Shown: piece after piece, positions 1-7,222 of the stretch
Layout: each line of letters begins with the position of its first letter
Position numbering within the stretch: position 1 is the first letter of the stretch
Source: an uncultured Eubacteriales bacterium
Lineage (GTDB): Bacteria; Bacillota; Clostridia; Peptostreptococcales; Anaerovoracaceae
DNA length: 23,260 nt
Reading direction: 5' to 3'
Assembly (NCBI GenBank): GCA_900545135.1
Contig: UQXL01000032.1
Span: 1 to 23,260, forward strand
Translations under genes and position numbers: made by a program
Notes under the pieces: model-generated
The model's input: only the letters and a program-made list of their open reading frames with translations
What the model was told of the DNA's origin: nothing
Database searches by the model: none

Positions 1-2
1 AA

Positions 3-599
3 TGTGGGTTTAATGCTCCCAACACATCAAGATTGAAAAACAACTTAACAAAAGGAACGAGCAAATCATTTTTGAAATCAAAAACAAATTCCACAATGCT
101 TGAATTTATACCAGCTGTTTTTCAGAGCTTAGAAAAAGATTTGGGTAGCTTATGGATTGATACCAGTACCATTGAATCTAAGAGCGAACTAATTGACGAA
201 AGTAAATTTTGCAAAAAGCGAAATTATTTAGATAGGTTAATTATTCAAATTAATCACTCATATGCAAATAATTGCTATGATGCTACTGCTGTTTTAATGC
301 GAAGATTGTTTGAAGTGTTATTAGTGCTATCTTATCAAAATTTAGGTATAGATAATGAAATAAAAGATTCATCTGGTAATGGATACTTAATGCTTGACGG
401 AATCGTAAAAAACGCAAAAAATAATCAAACACTTAAACTATCAAGAATAAAGAATGAGTTTGATGTTTTTCGTATGATTGGGAATTTTTCAGCTCACAAT
501 ATTACATATACAGCAGGGAAAAAGGACATTGATGACATCAAGCTACATTATAGAGTTATGCTTGAAGAATTATATAATAAGGCAGGATTGATAATATGA
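3..599 (+). CDS. HEPN/DUF4145-like protein, 5' partial
   Basis: The reading frame is open to the window edge, so the true start is probably upstream; a TTG at 33 and an ATG at 96 exist in frame but neither has a Shine-Dalgarno sequence. The visible protein is about 199 residues, largely helical. The central R-R-L-F-E-V-L-L segment followed by a late I-G-N-F-S-A-H motif resembles DUF4145/HEPN-type helical proteins, which often occur in defence or toxin contexts; this is a family-level resemblance by eye, not a domain hit. The stop overlaps the next gene's start (ATGA at 596-599), so the two are translationally coupled. The gene is clearly AT-rich compared with the purine operon, suggesting acquired DNA. 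No catalytic function can be assigned. An alternative is a plain structural or regulatory helical protein. Confidence 0.6.
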   Translation, partial: CGFNAPNTSRLKNNLTKGTSKSFLKSKTNSTMLEFIPAVFQSLEKDLGSLWIDTSTIESKSELIDESKFCKKRNYLDRLIIQINHSYANNCYDATAVLMRRLFEVLLVLSYQNLGIDNEIKDSSGNGYLMLDGIVKNAKNNQTLKLSRIKNEFDVFRMIGNFSAHNITYTAGKKDIDDIKLHYRVMLEELYNKAGLII

Positions 600-1564
600 A
601 TGATAAAAGCACTGAAATTCGAGTAAAATTCGAAATTGGCGACATTAAATTTGAAGCGGAAGGCTCTGCTGAACTCGTCGAAAGAGAACGTAGTATTTTT
701 ACTAATAAGCTTTTACCATCTGCAGTTGACGCCATTGTTCGTACTCGTGGAGTCACAAACAGAGAATATGTAGAAACTTATGAACAGCCAAATTGCGTAT
801 TGGAAACAACACATTCAAATGTATTAGACGCACCACAGTTTGCTTTGCCAGCTTCAGAAACTTTAAAAAGGACAAGTCTTTCATCTTTTTTAGGTAATTA
901 TGGGGCTATTGGTGACCAAGATTTTACTGTGTTGGCTGCTTATTATGACGAAAAAAAGAATGGAACGGAATTTTTTACATCGGAAACAGTAAAACAATAC
1001 TATAATGATGCACGTCGAACTCAGTACTCTAATGTAAGTGGGTTGCTACGTCAATTAGCACAAAAAGGACTGATTATGGATAATCCAAATTCCGAAAAAA
1101 CTACTCCAAAACAGTACATATTAACAGATAAGGGATTAAACTACGCAGAGACATATCAGCCAAAAGAAGAGAATAATGAAAAGCCTAAAAAAACAAAATC
1201 AAAAAGGACACATTCTACGATAGTTTCAACGTATTCATCATTATGTGCAGATGATTTAAACTTGTGCAATTATCCCGAAATTAAAAGTCAGAAAACCTTT
1301 AAAAAGCAAATGATATTACTCCTCTTTATTGTTACAAAAGAGGGAAAAGGTGAATTTTTTACTGTAGCTGATATACAATATTTAATGACCGATATGCTGG
1401 GATTGCCCGCTTCAATTGACCAAATAAACGGTATTATTAAAAAAAATAAAAGTTGGTTCAAAAAAGAACAAGATGAAAATAACAAGAAAGCATATAAGCG
1501 AAAGCTTCTCCAAGGCGCACTTGATTTCGCACAAGCAATAGTTGACGAAGCATCTAAAAATTAA
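596..1564 (+). CDS. winged-helix domain protein of unknown function
   Basis: A 322-residue protein coupled to the preceding gene by a 4-base ATGA overlap. Three parts can be seen. Residues ~1-50 form a small beta-rich/helical module (E-G-S-A-E-L-V-E-R-E) found in uncharacterised proteins. Residues ~110-190 read as a winged helix: helices around F-T-V-L-A-A-Y-Y, S-G-L-L-R-Q-L-A-Q-K-G-L-I, then the wing ending Y-I-L-T-D-K-G. A lysine-rich linker (~190-205) leads to a second helical domain (~230-320) that could be another degenerate winged helix. The winged helix suggests DNA binding or a protein-interaction role. It sits between a HEPN-like gene and a GIY-YIG gene, in AT-rich DNA, which fits an accessory defence-like operon. 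I do not recognise a named family. Confidence 0.65.
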   Translation: MNDKSTEIRVKFEIGDIKFEAEGSAELVERERSIFTNKLLPSAVDAIVRTRGVTNREYVETYEQPNCVLETTHSNVLDAPQFALPASETLKRTSLSSFLGNYGAIGDQDFTVLAAYYDEKKNGTEFFTSETVKQYYNDARRTQYSNVSGLLRQLAQKGLIMDNPNSEKTTPKQYILTDKGLNYAETYQPKEENNEKPKKTKSKRTHSTIVSTYSSLCADDLNLCNYPEIKSQKTFKKQMILLLFIVTKEGKGEFFTVADIQYLMTDMLGLPASIDQINGIIKKNKSWFKKEQDENNKKAYKRKLLQGALDFAQAIVDEASKN

Positions 1565-1589
1565 TTTTCAGAATTTAGGAGATAGTTTT

Positions 1590-2273
1590 ATGCCGAAAGG
1601 AATAATGTACATATTAACAAATCCTTGTCTTGATGGCTGGGTGAAAATAGGTATGACAGAACGCAATGATGTCGAGAGAAGATTGCAAGAGTTAAACTCT
1701 CCTACCAATATTCCCCTGTCATATCGTTGCTATGCAGTATACGAAGTGAACAACCCTCTTGAAGTTGAAAAGAGAATTCATAGCATTATCGACAGAGTTG
1801 ATGATTCATTACACGCAAGAGAGCAACTTGATAACGGTCGCATTAGAGAAAGAGAATTTTTCAAAATATCGCCCGAAACAGCATATGGTATTTTTAAGGA
1901 TATAGCGATTTTAAGAAATGACATCGAAAATTTGAAGTTATATACTCCAACCCTTAGTCAATCTCAAGAAGAATTAGCCGAAAGCAAAACTAAGCGTTCT
2001 AACAATTCTTTTAAATTACTTAATATTAAAGTCGGAGAAGAAATCAATTTCTTATATGATGAAACCATTATTGCAAAAGTATCAAGTGAAAAAAATCAGG
2101 TTGAATTCGATGGCGAGCCATATTCCGTTACTGCTTTAGCTATTAAAATATTGATTGAAAAATACGGTTGGGCGGAAAATTCACACGTTAATGGTTGGAG
2201 ATACTTTACTAAAGACGGGGTAGCATTAAGTGATTTGCGTAATAGGATAGAATCGACCGAAACAGATGAGTGA
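1590..2273 (+). CDS. GIY-YIG (T5orf172-type) protein with C-terminal RAMA/DUF4357-like domain
   Basis: I chose ATG 1590 (227 aa) because AGGAGA at 1577-1582 lies 7 bases upstream; a longer in-frame start at 1542 overlaps the previous gene and lacks a ribosome site. Residues ~4-110 match the GIY-YIG/T5orf172 pattern: M-Y-I-L near residue 6, V-K-I-G-M-T near 18-23 (the 'YIG' half), E-R-R-L-Q-E-L-N near 29-36 with the conserved Arg, and R-E-R-E-F-F-K near 90. The C-terminal ~70 residues (V-E-F-D-G-E-P-Y-S ... N-G-W-R-Y-F) resemble the small domain found at the ends of restriction-associated proteins (RAMA/DUF4357 type). GIY-YIG proteins cut DNA or act as divergent binding modules. With the two upstream genes it forms a probable three-gene operon. 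Nuclease activity is inferred, not shown. Confidence 0.75.
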   Translation: MPKGIMYILTNPCLDGWVKIGMTERNDVERRLQELNSPTNIPLSYRCYAVYEVNNPLEVEKRIHSIIDRVDDSLHAREQLDNGRIREREFFKISPETAYGIFKDIAILRNDIENLKLYTPTLSQSQEELAESKTKRSNNSFKLLNIKVGEEINFLYDETIIAKVSSEKNQVEFDGEPYSVTALAIKILIEKYGWAENSHVNGWRYFTKDGVALSDLRNRIESTETDE

Positions 2274-2541
2274 ATTACATCATTGAATATTGCATTTTTC
2301 AAGATAATTTGATATACTATACTCGTTCCAAAGCCACACGAAGCTATTCTTTTATCGGATAGTACTATTAGGTGTTGTAACGATGAAAAAATAGAATGTT
2401 CGTGGCAACGCTATGGCAACAAAAAATCGGATAGCGTGTGCTTTACCGATAATACAAATAATGTAGATACACCCTGCTAAATCTCATAAACAAACTTGTT
2501 TAGAATTGATTTGTCAGGAGCGAGTGGGAGTAAGCAACGCC
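2274..2541. other. junction between AT-rich accessory block and ankyrin gene cluster
   Basis: This stretch has no convincing gene. It holds a 9-bp direct repeat (ATCGGATAG at 2354-2362 and 2426-2434), the pair CGCTAT/ATAGCG around 2410-2435, and ATCGG/CCGAT that could form a small hairpin near 2426-2450. From about 2495 the base composition changes to a more GC-rich stretch leading into the terminator at 2542. It may be the end of an integrated element, but no integrase or clear att core is visible. Confidence 0.35.
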
Positions 2542-2580
2542 GCCGAAAACTCATGCATATATTGAGTTTTCGGCTTTTTT
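2542..2580 (+). terminator. strong intrinsic terminator
   Basis: A perfect 12-bp stem (GCCGAAAACTCA at 2542-2553 with TGAGTTTTCGGC at 2563-2574), a 9-base loop and a run of six T follow one another exactly as in a rho-independent terminator. It shows that transcription from the left ends here and rules out the upstream TTG start of the ankyrin reading frame. Confidence 0.9.
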
Positions 2581-2611
2581 GCATGCATGCTGTCTCAAGA
2601 GCAGCGATATA

Positions 2612-2620
2612 TGATATAAT
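2612..2620 (+). promoter_or_regulatory. extended -10 promoter for the ankyrin gene cluster
   Basis: TGATATAAT at 2612-2620 is a consensus extended -10 (TG-N-TATAAT), 46 bases before the ATG at 2667 and just after the terminator. The -35 position (about 2592-2597) is poor, as is common for extended -10 promoters. Confidence 0.6.
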
Positions 2621-2666
2621 TATAAGCAAACAAGCGCATCGCAGTTCCAAGCCGAGGGGCTTTTCC

Positions 2667-3335
2667 ATGAAAAAATTATTTACCGCAATTAAAAAACATG
2701 ATCTCGATACGGTCAAAAAAATACTTGAAGATAAACCATCGCTCATAAGCTGCACTGCAAAGGCGCCGCCCAAAAGCGACGACGGAAAATCCCTGCTGCA
2801 GGTCGCCATCAAGGACGGGACGGCAGAAATCGCCGATTATCTGCTCGATAGAGGAGCAGACGTCGATTTTATGGAAGACGAAGATTGCATCAGCGGCTGG
2901 AGAATGCCGGTCATACAGGATGCGCTTTCAAACGCGGTCATGAAGACGAGATGGTGCTCGACAGACTTTCAGGGAAATGAAAGAGTGCAGCATACGAAAG
3001 AAGAAAACGACGGGGCTTTCGCACTTCTGAAGCGAATGATCTCCATGGGAGCGAAGCTGGATGTTTCCGATAGCTACGGCAATACAACGATGGAAATAGC
3101 GGCGCTGCAGGCATCTCAGATACTGCCTCTTTATGATGCCAGGACGCAAGGGTATACGTCGAAAAGAAAGATAAACGAGGACCTGCGAAGCGATTTAGAA
3201 CGTATTTTCAGCCTGTTATTTGAAAATGGCCTGACGAGCAATGTAAAAATGCACAATTCTGAAATGACGATAAAGGAATTTTATTCCCAAAAGCCTGTGT
3301 CAGAATTTTTAGAAGGTCGTGCGGCCGGGCGTTGA
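2667..3335 (+). CDS. ankyrin repeat protein
   Basis: A 222-residue protein starting at ATG 2667 with GAGGGG at 2654-2659 upstream. Ankyrin-type repeats are visible: residues ~3-20 (L-F-T-A-I-K-K-H-D-L-D-T-V-K-K-I-L), ~40-65 (D-G-K-S-L-L-Q-V-A-I-K-D-G-T-A-E-I-A-D-Y then L-L-D-R-G-A-D-V), and ~120-150 (F-A-L-L-K-R-M-I-S-M-G-A-K-L-D-V-S-D-S-Y-G-N-T). Such repeats mediate protein binding. There is no signal peptide or membrane segment, so it should be cytosolic. It is the first of three same-strand genes, the third being a HEAT-like repeat protein; ankyrin and HEAT proteins are common immunity-type proteins in polymorphic toxin loci. That role is an inference from context; no toxin gene is in the window. 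Confidence 0.8.
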   Translation: MKKLFTAIKKHDLDTVKKILEDKPSLISCTAKAPPKSDDGKSLLQVAIKDGTAEIADYLLDRGADVDFMEDEDCISGWRMPVIQDALSNAVMKTRWCSTDFQGNERVQHTKEENDGAFALLKRMISMGAKLDVSDSYGNTTMEIAALQASQILPLYDARTQGYTSKRKINEDLRSDLERIFSLLFENGLTSNVKMHNSEMTIKEFYSQKPVSEFLEGRAAGR

Positions 3336-3347
3336 ATAGGAGTAAAT

Positions 3348-3812
3348 ATGAACGGCAAGGCAGAAGAAAAAATAGAAGAAGAGACAACAGCGGAAGAAAA
3401 GACTTTTTCAGTCAACGTATTTTTAGGAAAAGACAAAGTCATAAGACTCGTTCCCGGGGCAAAGAGCAGTTTGGCGCCTTATTATGTTCCTCTGCTGGAG
3501 GGTCTAGAAGTACCTTCTGATGTAGAACCGGAAAAAATCGGAAATGCATATTTGAAAGCCGCCGGCACAGCCTTGGCTCACTTTGGCGAAAAACTGGATA
3601 TGAGGACGGCGAAGCCTAAATATGTTTCGTTCAAAGGCTTTAAGTCTCAGAAACAATTCGATTTACAGCACTTCTGCTTTTCATCGTTTTGCATCGGCGG
3701 CAAAATAAAATTTACTTTTCTGCCATGGCATAAAAAAGGATTCTGTCTATTTAAAGATGATATAAAGTGCGTTGTTGAAATTGAAGCGGCAAATAATGAA
3801 CTTATTATTTGA
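3348..3812 (+). CDS. protein of unknown function, in ankyrin/HEAT cluster
   Basis: A 154-residue protein with a good ribosome site (TAGGAG at 3336-3341) before ATG 3348, 12 bases after the ankyrin gene. The first ~20 residues are highly charged (glutamate/lysine rich). The rest looks like an alpha/beta protein with a conserved-looking block F-S-V-N-V-F-L-G-K-D-K (residues ~20-30) and a C-terminal beta-rich part with F-C-I-G-G-K-I-K-F-T-F-L-P-W-H. There are several Cys but no clear metal motif. No family is recognised. Its place between an ankyrin and a HEAT-like gene suggests it is a member of the same small-immunity-like set. Confidence 0.65.
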   Translation: MNGKAEEKIEEETTAEEKTFSVNVFLGKDKVIRLVPGAKSSLAPYYVPLLEGLEVPSDVEPEKIGNAYLKAAGTALAHFGEKLDMRTAKPKYVSFKGFKSQKQFDLQHFCFSSFCIGGKIKFTFLPWHKKGFCLFKDDIKCVVEIEAANNELII

Positions 3813-3830
3813 AACGCTATTTTAGAAGTC

Positions 3831-4550
3831 ATGAAAAAAGCAGACGAAGCATATCCGGAAATGCATATCCTATCAAAAAACTTAGACCGAATAGATATAG
3901 ATAATATTCTGTACAAGGATAGTATCAAAAAAGAAATAGCTAACAGAAAAGCCCAAATAAACGAAAAAGATTATCAATTGGCAGATGAAATGCGGGAAGA
4001 ATTATTTAATGAGCTGGGTGTGGAAAGCAATTATCTGTCGGATTTGACATACAAAACGATAAAGGACGACCGGTGTATCCCAATTTTGGCCAAATATATA
4101 CCTTTATTTGAGAATGCAGGAATCGGGTTTGCCCTGGTGCAGCAGCAGTTCTGGCGGAAAAACAATAAAGAATGTTCGGACTTTCTGCAAGAGTGGTATT
4201 GCCAGCTGAAGAAAGACAATGCGCTGACGAGAGCCGGCGAGAATGTCTTGGACAATGCATTTTCCAGAATAGGCGGCAGGGACAAGATACCTTTCTATAT
4301 AGAACTTATAAAACAAGCAGACAGCTTTCCGCTTGTCATGGTCATGCTGGCAAGATGGCGTGTAAAAGAAGCAAAGCAGATCATAATTGAAAGGCTCGAA
4401 AAGGATACGGTGAAGACTCTGGCAATCAGGGCTTTGGGATACTATAAAGACAAACAGATGATTCTCCTGATAGAAAAGTATTTTGATTCAGAATCAGCCG
4501 GAGTGAGGAAAGAAGCCGAGAAAGTCATAAACAGACTGAAAAGCTTATAA
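3831..4550 (+). CDS. HEAT-like repeat protein
   Basis: A 239-residue helical protein; the ATG at 3831 has only a weak ribosome site (AGAAG), and the gap to the previous gene is 18 bases. The C-terminal ~110 residues contain paired helices typical of HEAT/armadillo repeats: ...L-V-M-V-M-L-A-R-W-R-V-K-E-A-K-Q, then I-E-R-L-E-K-D-T-V-K-T-L-A-I-R-A-L-G-Y-Y-K, then I-E-K-Y-F-D-S-E-S-A-G-V-R-K-E-A-E. The N-terminal half is also helical and charged. It ends 25 bases from the convergently transcribed ANTAR gene. HEAT-like proteins bind other proteins or nucleic acids (the DNA-glycosylase AlkD is one case), but the glycosylase signature is not evident here. Confidence 0.7.
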   Translation: MKKADEAYPEMHILSKNLDRIDIDNILYKDSIKKEIANRKAQINEKDYQLADEMREELFNELGVESNYLSDLTYKTIKDDRCIPILAKYIPLFENAGIGFALVQQQFWRKNNKECSDFLQEWYCQLKKDNALTRAGENVLDNAFSRIGGRDKIPFYIELIKQADSFPLVMVMLARWRVKEAKQIIIERLEKDTVKTLAIRALGYYKDKQMILLIEKYFDSESAGVRKEAEKVINRLKSL

Positions 4551-4575
4551 TGCTGCGAATTTAATGGAGGAAAAT

Positions 4576-5163
4576 TTATTGACGATATTTCTGTATTATT
4601 TCCTCCGCCACGTCGCGCTTTGTAATACACCTGTCCATAGCCTGCCGTTCGATATGACGGTGGGCTTCTTTTTCTTCCATATTGAGACGGCTGATGAGAA
4701 GCCATTTAGCTTTGTTGACCAGTCGTATTTCTTCCATTTTTTTCTCAAGAGAAAGGTTGGTCTTCTCAGAACTTCTCAGCCTTTCCCTGGCGCTGGCCAG
4801 CCAGCCCAGCGCTGTGACTATCATAGGCCTGGAAGTAGGTTTTGCCAGCGTGAAAACCCCGAACCTGGAAGCAAAAGCCTGAGCTTCATCAAGGAAGTCG
4901 GCGCGCACGAGGTACAACGTCACTGAACTGCCTGAAGTGCAGGTGTCCACTGCGAACCGTATGCCGGTGTCGTCGGAAAGGGGAGAATTTATGATGACAA
5001 AATCAAACTGATACTCCGCGAACATGCGCCTTGCCGCATTGATGTCGGAGGCAAAACGAACCGGCCCATACTCAGATTCAGGGAGCATAGGCAATAAAGC
5101 GCTGTTGAATTTTTCTGATGATGAAACGACGAGAACGCTGTATATTCTGGTTTCCAGGCTCAT
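4576..5163 (-). CDS. ANTAR-domain regulator with degenerate receiver domain
   Basis: A 195-residue protein; start ATG at 5163 follows AAAGGAAT. Residues ~5-120 resemble a response-regulator receiver, but the loop after beta-3 reads V-I-I-N-S-P-L, with Asn where the phospho-acceptor Asp is expected, and the usual acidic pair after beta-1 is S-S-S-E. Residues ~130-190 are the ANTAR domain (a coiled-coil helix K-K-M-E-E-I-R-L-V-N-K-A-K, then L-N-M-E-E-K-E-A-H-R-H-I-E-R-Q-A-M-D), an RNA-binding antitermination module. It lies downstream of glutamine synthetase on the same strand, probably co-transcribed. NitR of Clostridium saccharobutylicum is a described ANTAR-type regulator next to glnA, so control of nitrogen genes by antitermination is a good guess. 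I found no convincing ANTAR hexaloop pair in the glnA leader. Confidence 0.85.
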   Translation of the reverse strand: MSLETRIYSVLVVSSSEKFNSALLPMLPESEYGPVRFASDINAARRMFAEYQFDFVIINSPLSDDTGIRFAVDTCTSGSSVTLYLVRADFLDEAQAFASRFGVFTLAKPTSRPMIVTALGWLASARERLRSSEKTNLSLEKKMEEIRLVNKAKWLLISRLNMEEKEAHRHIERQAMDRCITKRDVAEEIIQKYRQ

Positions 5164-5191
5164 TTTGCGTATTCCTTTCGATTTGGGGAGC

Positions 5192-5267
5192 CGGCCTCAG
5201 CGCGGGGCGATAGCTCTGGTGCGGGGCGACAACTGCGGCGTAAGGCGACGGCCTCGAAGGGCGGAGG
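5192..5267. repeat. degenerate 19-bp tandem repeat, four units
   Basis: The gap between glnA and the ANTAR gene holds four consecutive 19-base units (starting at 5192, 5211, 5230 and 5249), three of which end in GGGGCGA or AAGGCGA. The units are GC-rich, unlike the leader regions nearby. They lie in the transcribed spacer of the two-gene operon, between the stop of glnA and the ribosome site of the ANTAR gene, so they could form RNA structure or simply be an expanding repeat. Confidence 0.6.
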
Positions 5268-5289
5268 CGTTTTTAATTTACAGTGATAG

Positions 5290-6501
5290 CTATTTGCCGC
5301 AGTAAATATCGAGAATTTGCTTCGGTACGTATTTCCTGATGAATGGGCTGTCATAAGCGATTTTGCAGGCTTCGTGCAAGCTTTCCGGCAGCTTTTTAAA
5401 ATCGGAAAGGGCGCTCTTGTCAGCCTTGTAAAAATTGAAATCCGCAGCTTCAGGCAAATCAAGATTATTTTTGATGCCATGCAGTCCGGCATAAATTATC
5501 AGGACGAAAGCGAGATACGGGTTGGCGGTAGGGTCGGCGGAACGCAGCTCAGCCCTGCGGTATTCGCCTATGGCGGCAGGAATCCTTACGAGCTGGGAGC
5601 GGTTTTCGCTTGACCAGGATATGAAGCCGGGTGCCTTATCTTTGCCTAATCGCTGGTAAGAATTTTCCGTAGGATTCAAAAATGCAGTCATATCTGCAAT
5701 CTTTTCCAGTATGCCGGCAATCATGCGGTACATGTTTTTTGCCTCGTCAAAAGGCTTTACCGATATGTTGATGTGAAAGCCGTTGCCCGGGTTGTCTTTG
5801 AGAGGCTTGGCCGAAAAATCGGCGGCAAGGCCGTTGCGGTCGGCGACGGTTTTTACGATAGTCTGGAAAGTCAACGAGTTGTCCGCAGCGGTGAGAGCGT
5901 CCGAATAACGAAAATCGATCTCGTTCTGGCCGAAACCTTCTTCGTGGTGAGAACTTTCAGGACGTATTCCCATCTGTTCCAGAGTTATGCATATTTCACG
6001 GCGTATATTTTCACCCTTATCGTCAGGAGCCATGTCCATGTACCCGGCATTGTCGTATGGAATCTTCGTAGGCGCGCCGTTTTCATCTTTATTGAATAAG
6101 TAGAATTCCTGCTCGGCGCCGAAGTAGAACGAATAGCCGCAGGAGTCGGCTTCAGCCACGGCTTTTTTCAGGAGGCTGCGGGTGTCGCACTCGAATGGAG
6201 TTCCGTCGGGATAGCAGATGCTTGAAAACATCCTGATTACTTTGCCGTGCTCAGGCCTCCACGGCAGCAGAGTAAGCGTATCGGCCTCAGGATGGAGAAA
6301 GAGATCCGAGTGGGTTTCATCGCCGAAACCGGCTATAGCCGAGGCGTCAAAGGCGATTCCGTATTCAAAGGCTCTGGAAAGCTCTTCAGGCATGATGGAT
6401 ATGTTCTTCTGCCTGCCGAATACGTCGCAGAAAGCGATGCGGATGAATTTTACGTCCTCTTCCTTTACGTACTGTATTACCTCTTCTTTGGAATACTTCA
6501 T
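5290..6501 (-). CDS. glnA: glutamine synthetase, type I, short form
   Basis: This should make glutamine from glutamate, ammonia and ATP in the cytosol. The 403 residues carry the GS landmarks: F-D-A-S-A-I-A-G-F (51-59; Asp52 of the latch), G-A-E-Q-E-F (128-133) metal ligands, H-H-E-E-G-F-G-Q-N-E (185-194), N-G-F-H-I-N (240-245), N-P-T-E-N-S-Y (276-282), E-N-R-S-Q-L-V-R-I-P (299-308) and R-R-A-E-L-R-S-A-D-P-T-A-N-P-Y (315-329). It is shorter than the usual ~440 residues: the C-terminal helix normally following the L-P-x-x-L-x-E-A segment is missing and the protein ends Y-C-G-K. The flap that usually reads Y-E-A-P reads D-K-A-P (288-291), so the flap glutamate appears to be lost. It precedes the ANTAR gene. 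A gamma-glutamyl-polyamine or other GS-like ligase is possible. Confidence 0.85.
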   Translation of the reverse strand: MKYSKEEVIQYVKEEDVKFIRIAFCDVFGRQKNISIMPEELSRAFEYGIAFDASAIAGFGDETHSDLFLHPEADTLTLLPWRPEHGKVIRMFSSICYPDGTPFECDTRSLLKKAVAEADSCGYSFYFGAEQEFYLFNKDENGAPTKIPYDNAGYMDMAPDDKGENIRREICITLEQMGIRPESSHHEEGFGQNEIDFRYSDALTAADNSLTFQTIVKTVADRNGLAADFSAKPLKDNPGNGFHINISVKPFDEAKNMYRMIAGILEKIADMTAFLNPTENSYQRLGKDKAPGFISWSSENRSQLVRIPAAIGEYRRAELRSADPTANPYLAFVLIIYAGLHGIKNNLDLPEAADFNFYKADKSALSDFKKLPESLHEACKIAYDSPFIRKYVPKQILDIYCGK

Positions 6502-6631
6502 AAGATTTTACCTGCTTTCTTTTTATTTGAACTTCACTTGAAATTTTACTTTAAAAAATAATTTTACACTATTTTGGGAGAAAATACTGCATTTTTGCTT
6601 AAATTTTCTGAAAAAATTCGATTTTGGTTGG

Positions 6632-6643
6632 AATCATATGATT
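6632..6643. promoter_or_regulatory. perfect 12-bp palindrome upstream of glnA
   Basis: AATCATATGATT is a perfect palindrome in the 282-base gap between glnA (minus) and the next plus-strand gene. It may be an operator for glnA, whose leader occupies this AT-rich gap, but it does not fit the GlnR/TnrA pattern (TGTNA-N7-TNACA). The remainder of 6502-6753 is AT-rich with no clear gene. Confidence 0.3.
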
Positions 6644-6753
6644 TCAGCATTGTTGCGCTTGTATGACATAAATAGTATAATGAACCAAAAGTCATATTGT
6701 TCGGCGTTGCTGCAAGGAAGCGTTCATTGAACCACTCTGGCAAACTTATTTTG

Positions 6754-6762
6754 TGGTATAAT
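6754..6762 (+). promoter_or_regulatory. extended -10 promoter
   Basis: TGGTATAAT at 6754-6762 is a consensus extended -10 element 54 bases before the ATG at 6817. No good -35 is seen at the matching distance. Confidence 0.5.
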
Positions 6763-6816
6763 AATTAAAACTGGGATGAAAAATTGCAATTTTCAAGGCT
6801 GGTAAAAGAAGAAAAA

Positions 6817-7197
6817 ATGAAAAAAATTTTTGTTTTGAGGAAAAAAGCTTTTGCAGGGTCACTGCTGCCATATTGGATCATTGTTGGAATTAGTAAAGCC
6901 AGCTTTATGCAGAAATATGATATTGACGGAGACCTGTGCGATATGGATACATGGGGAAACGCCGTTTCAAGAATAGATATTGAAGAGCTTGATAAAATTG
7001 GCACCAGAATAAACAATGGACAAGTGATAGAGCTTCCAGTTGAAGATGATGTCAGCAGTTTGTTTGTGATCACAATGGATGGATGCCTTTCGAATGAAAT
7101 AGATATAGATGATTGCCTGAAAACGAATGAGAAGCAGGCGATAATAAAGACAAAGGGCGGATTTAAAAAGCTGTCTTATCCGGTTGTCGAGTATTAA
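6817..7197 (+). CDS. small protein of unknown function
   Basis: A 126-residue protein if translated from ATG 6817, which has a purine-rich but weak ribosome site (AGAAG); an in-frame TTG at 6784 would add 11 residues. The start M-K-K-I-F-V-L-R-K-K-A-F-A-G-S-L-L-P-Y-W-I-I-V suggests beta-strands, and the remainder reads as an acidic beta-rich fold ending G-G-F-K-K-L-S-Y-P. There is no signal peptide or membrane helix. AT-richer than the purine operon. It has its own extended -10 promoter and lies 26 bases before a small cysteine-containing ORF. I do not recognise a family. Confidence 0.6.
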   Translation: MKKIFVLRKKAFAGSLLPYWIIVGISKASFMQKYDIDGDLCDMDTWGNAVSRIDIEELDKIGTRINNGQVIELPVEDDVSSLFVITMDGCLSNEIDIDDCLKTNEKQAIIKTKGGFKKLSYPVVEY

Positions 7198-7222
7198 ATT
7201 GTTTTCTCGTCGATCTATATAA

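Noticed and set aside
2496..2666. Longer N-terminus for the ankyrin protein from TTG 2496
   Set aside because: The extension runs through a strong terminator and the promoter; ATG 2667 has its own ribosome site.
4566..4606. GGAGGAAA...TTTCCTCC inverted repeat between convergent genes
   Set aside because: It overlaps the ANTAR coding end and lacks a T-run on either side, so a terminator call is not supported.
6502..6783. Search for an ANTAR dual-hexaloop motif or sigma-54 promoter upstream of glnA
   Set aside because: Only A/T-rich mini-hairpins with five-base loops were found; none shows the A1/G4 hexaloop pattern, and no TGGCAC-N5-TTGC site is present.
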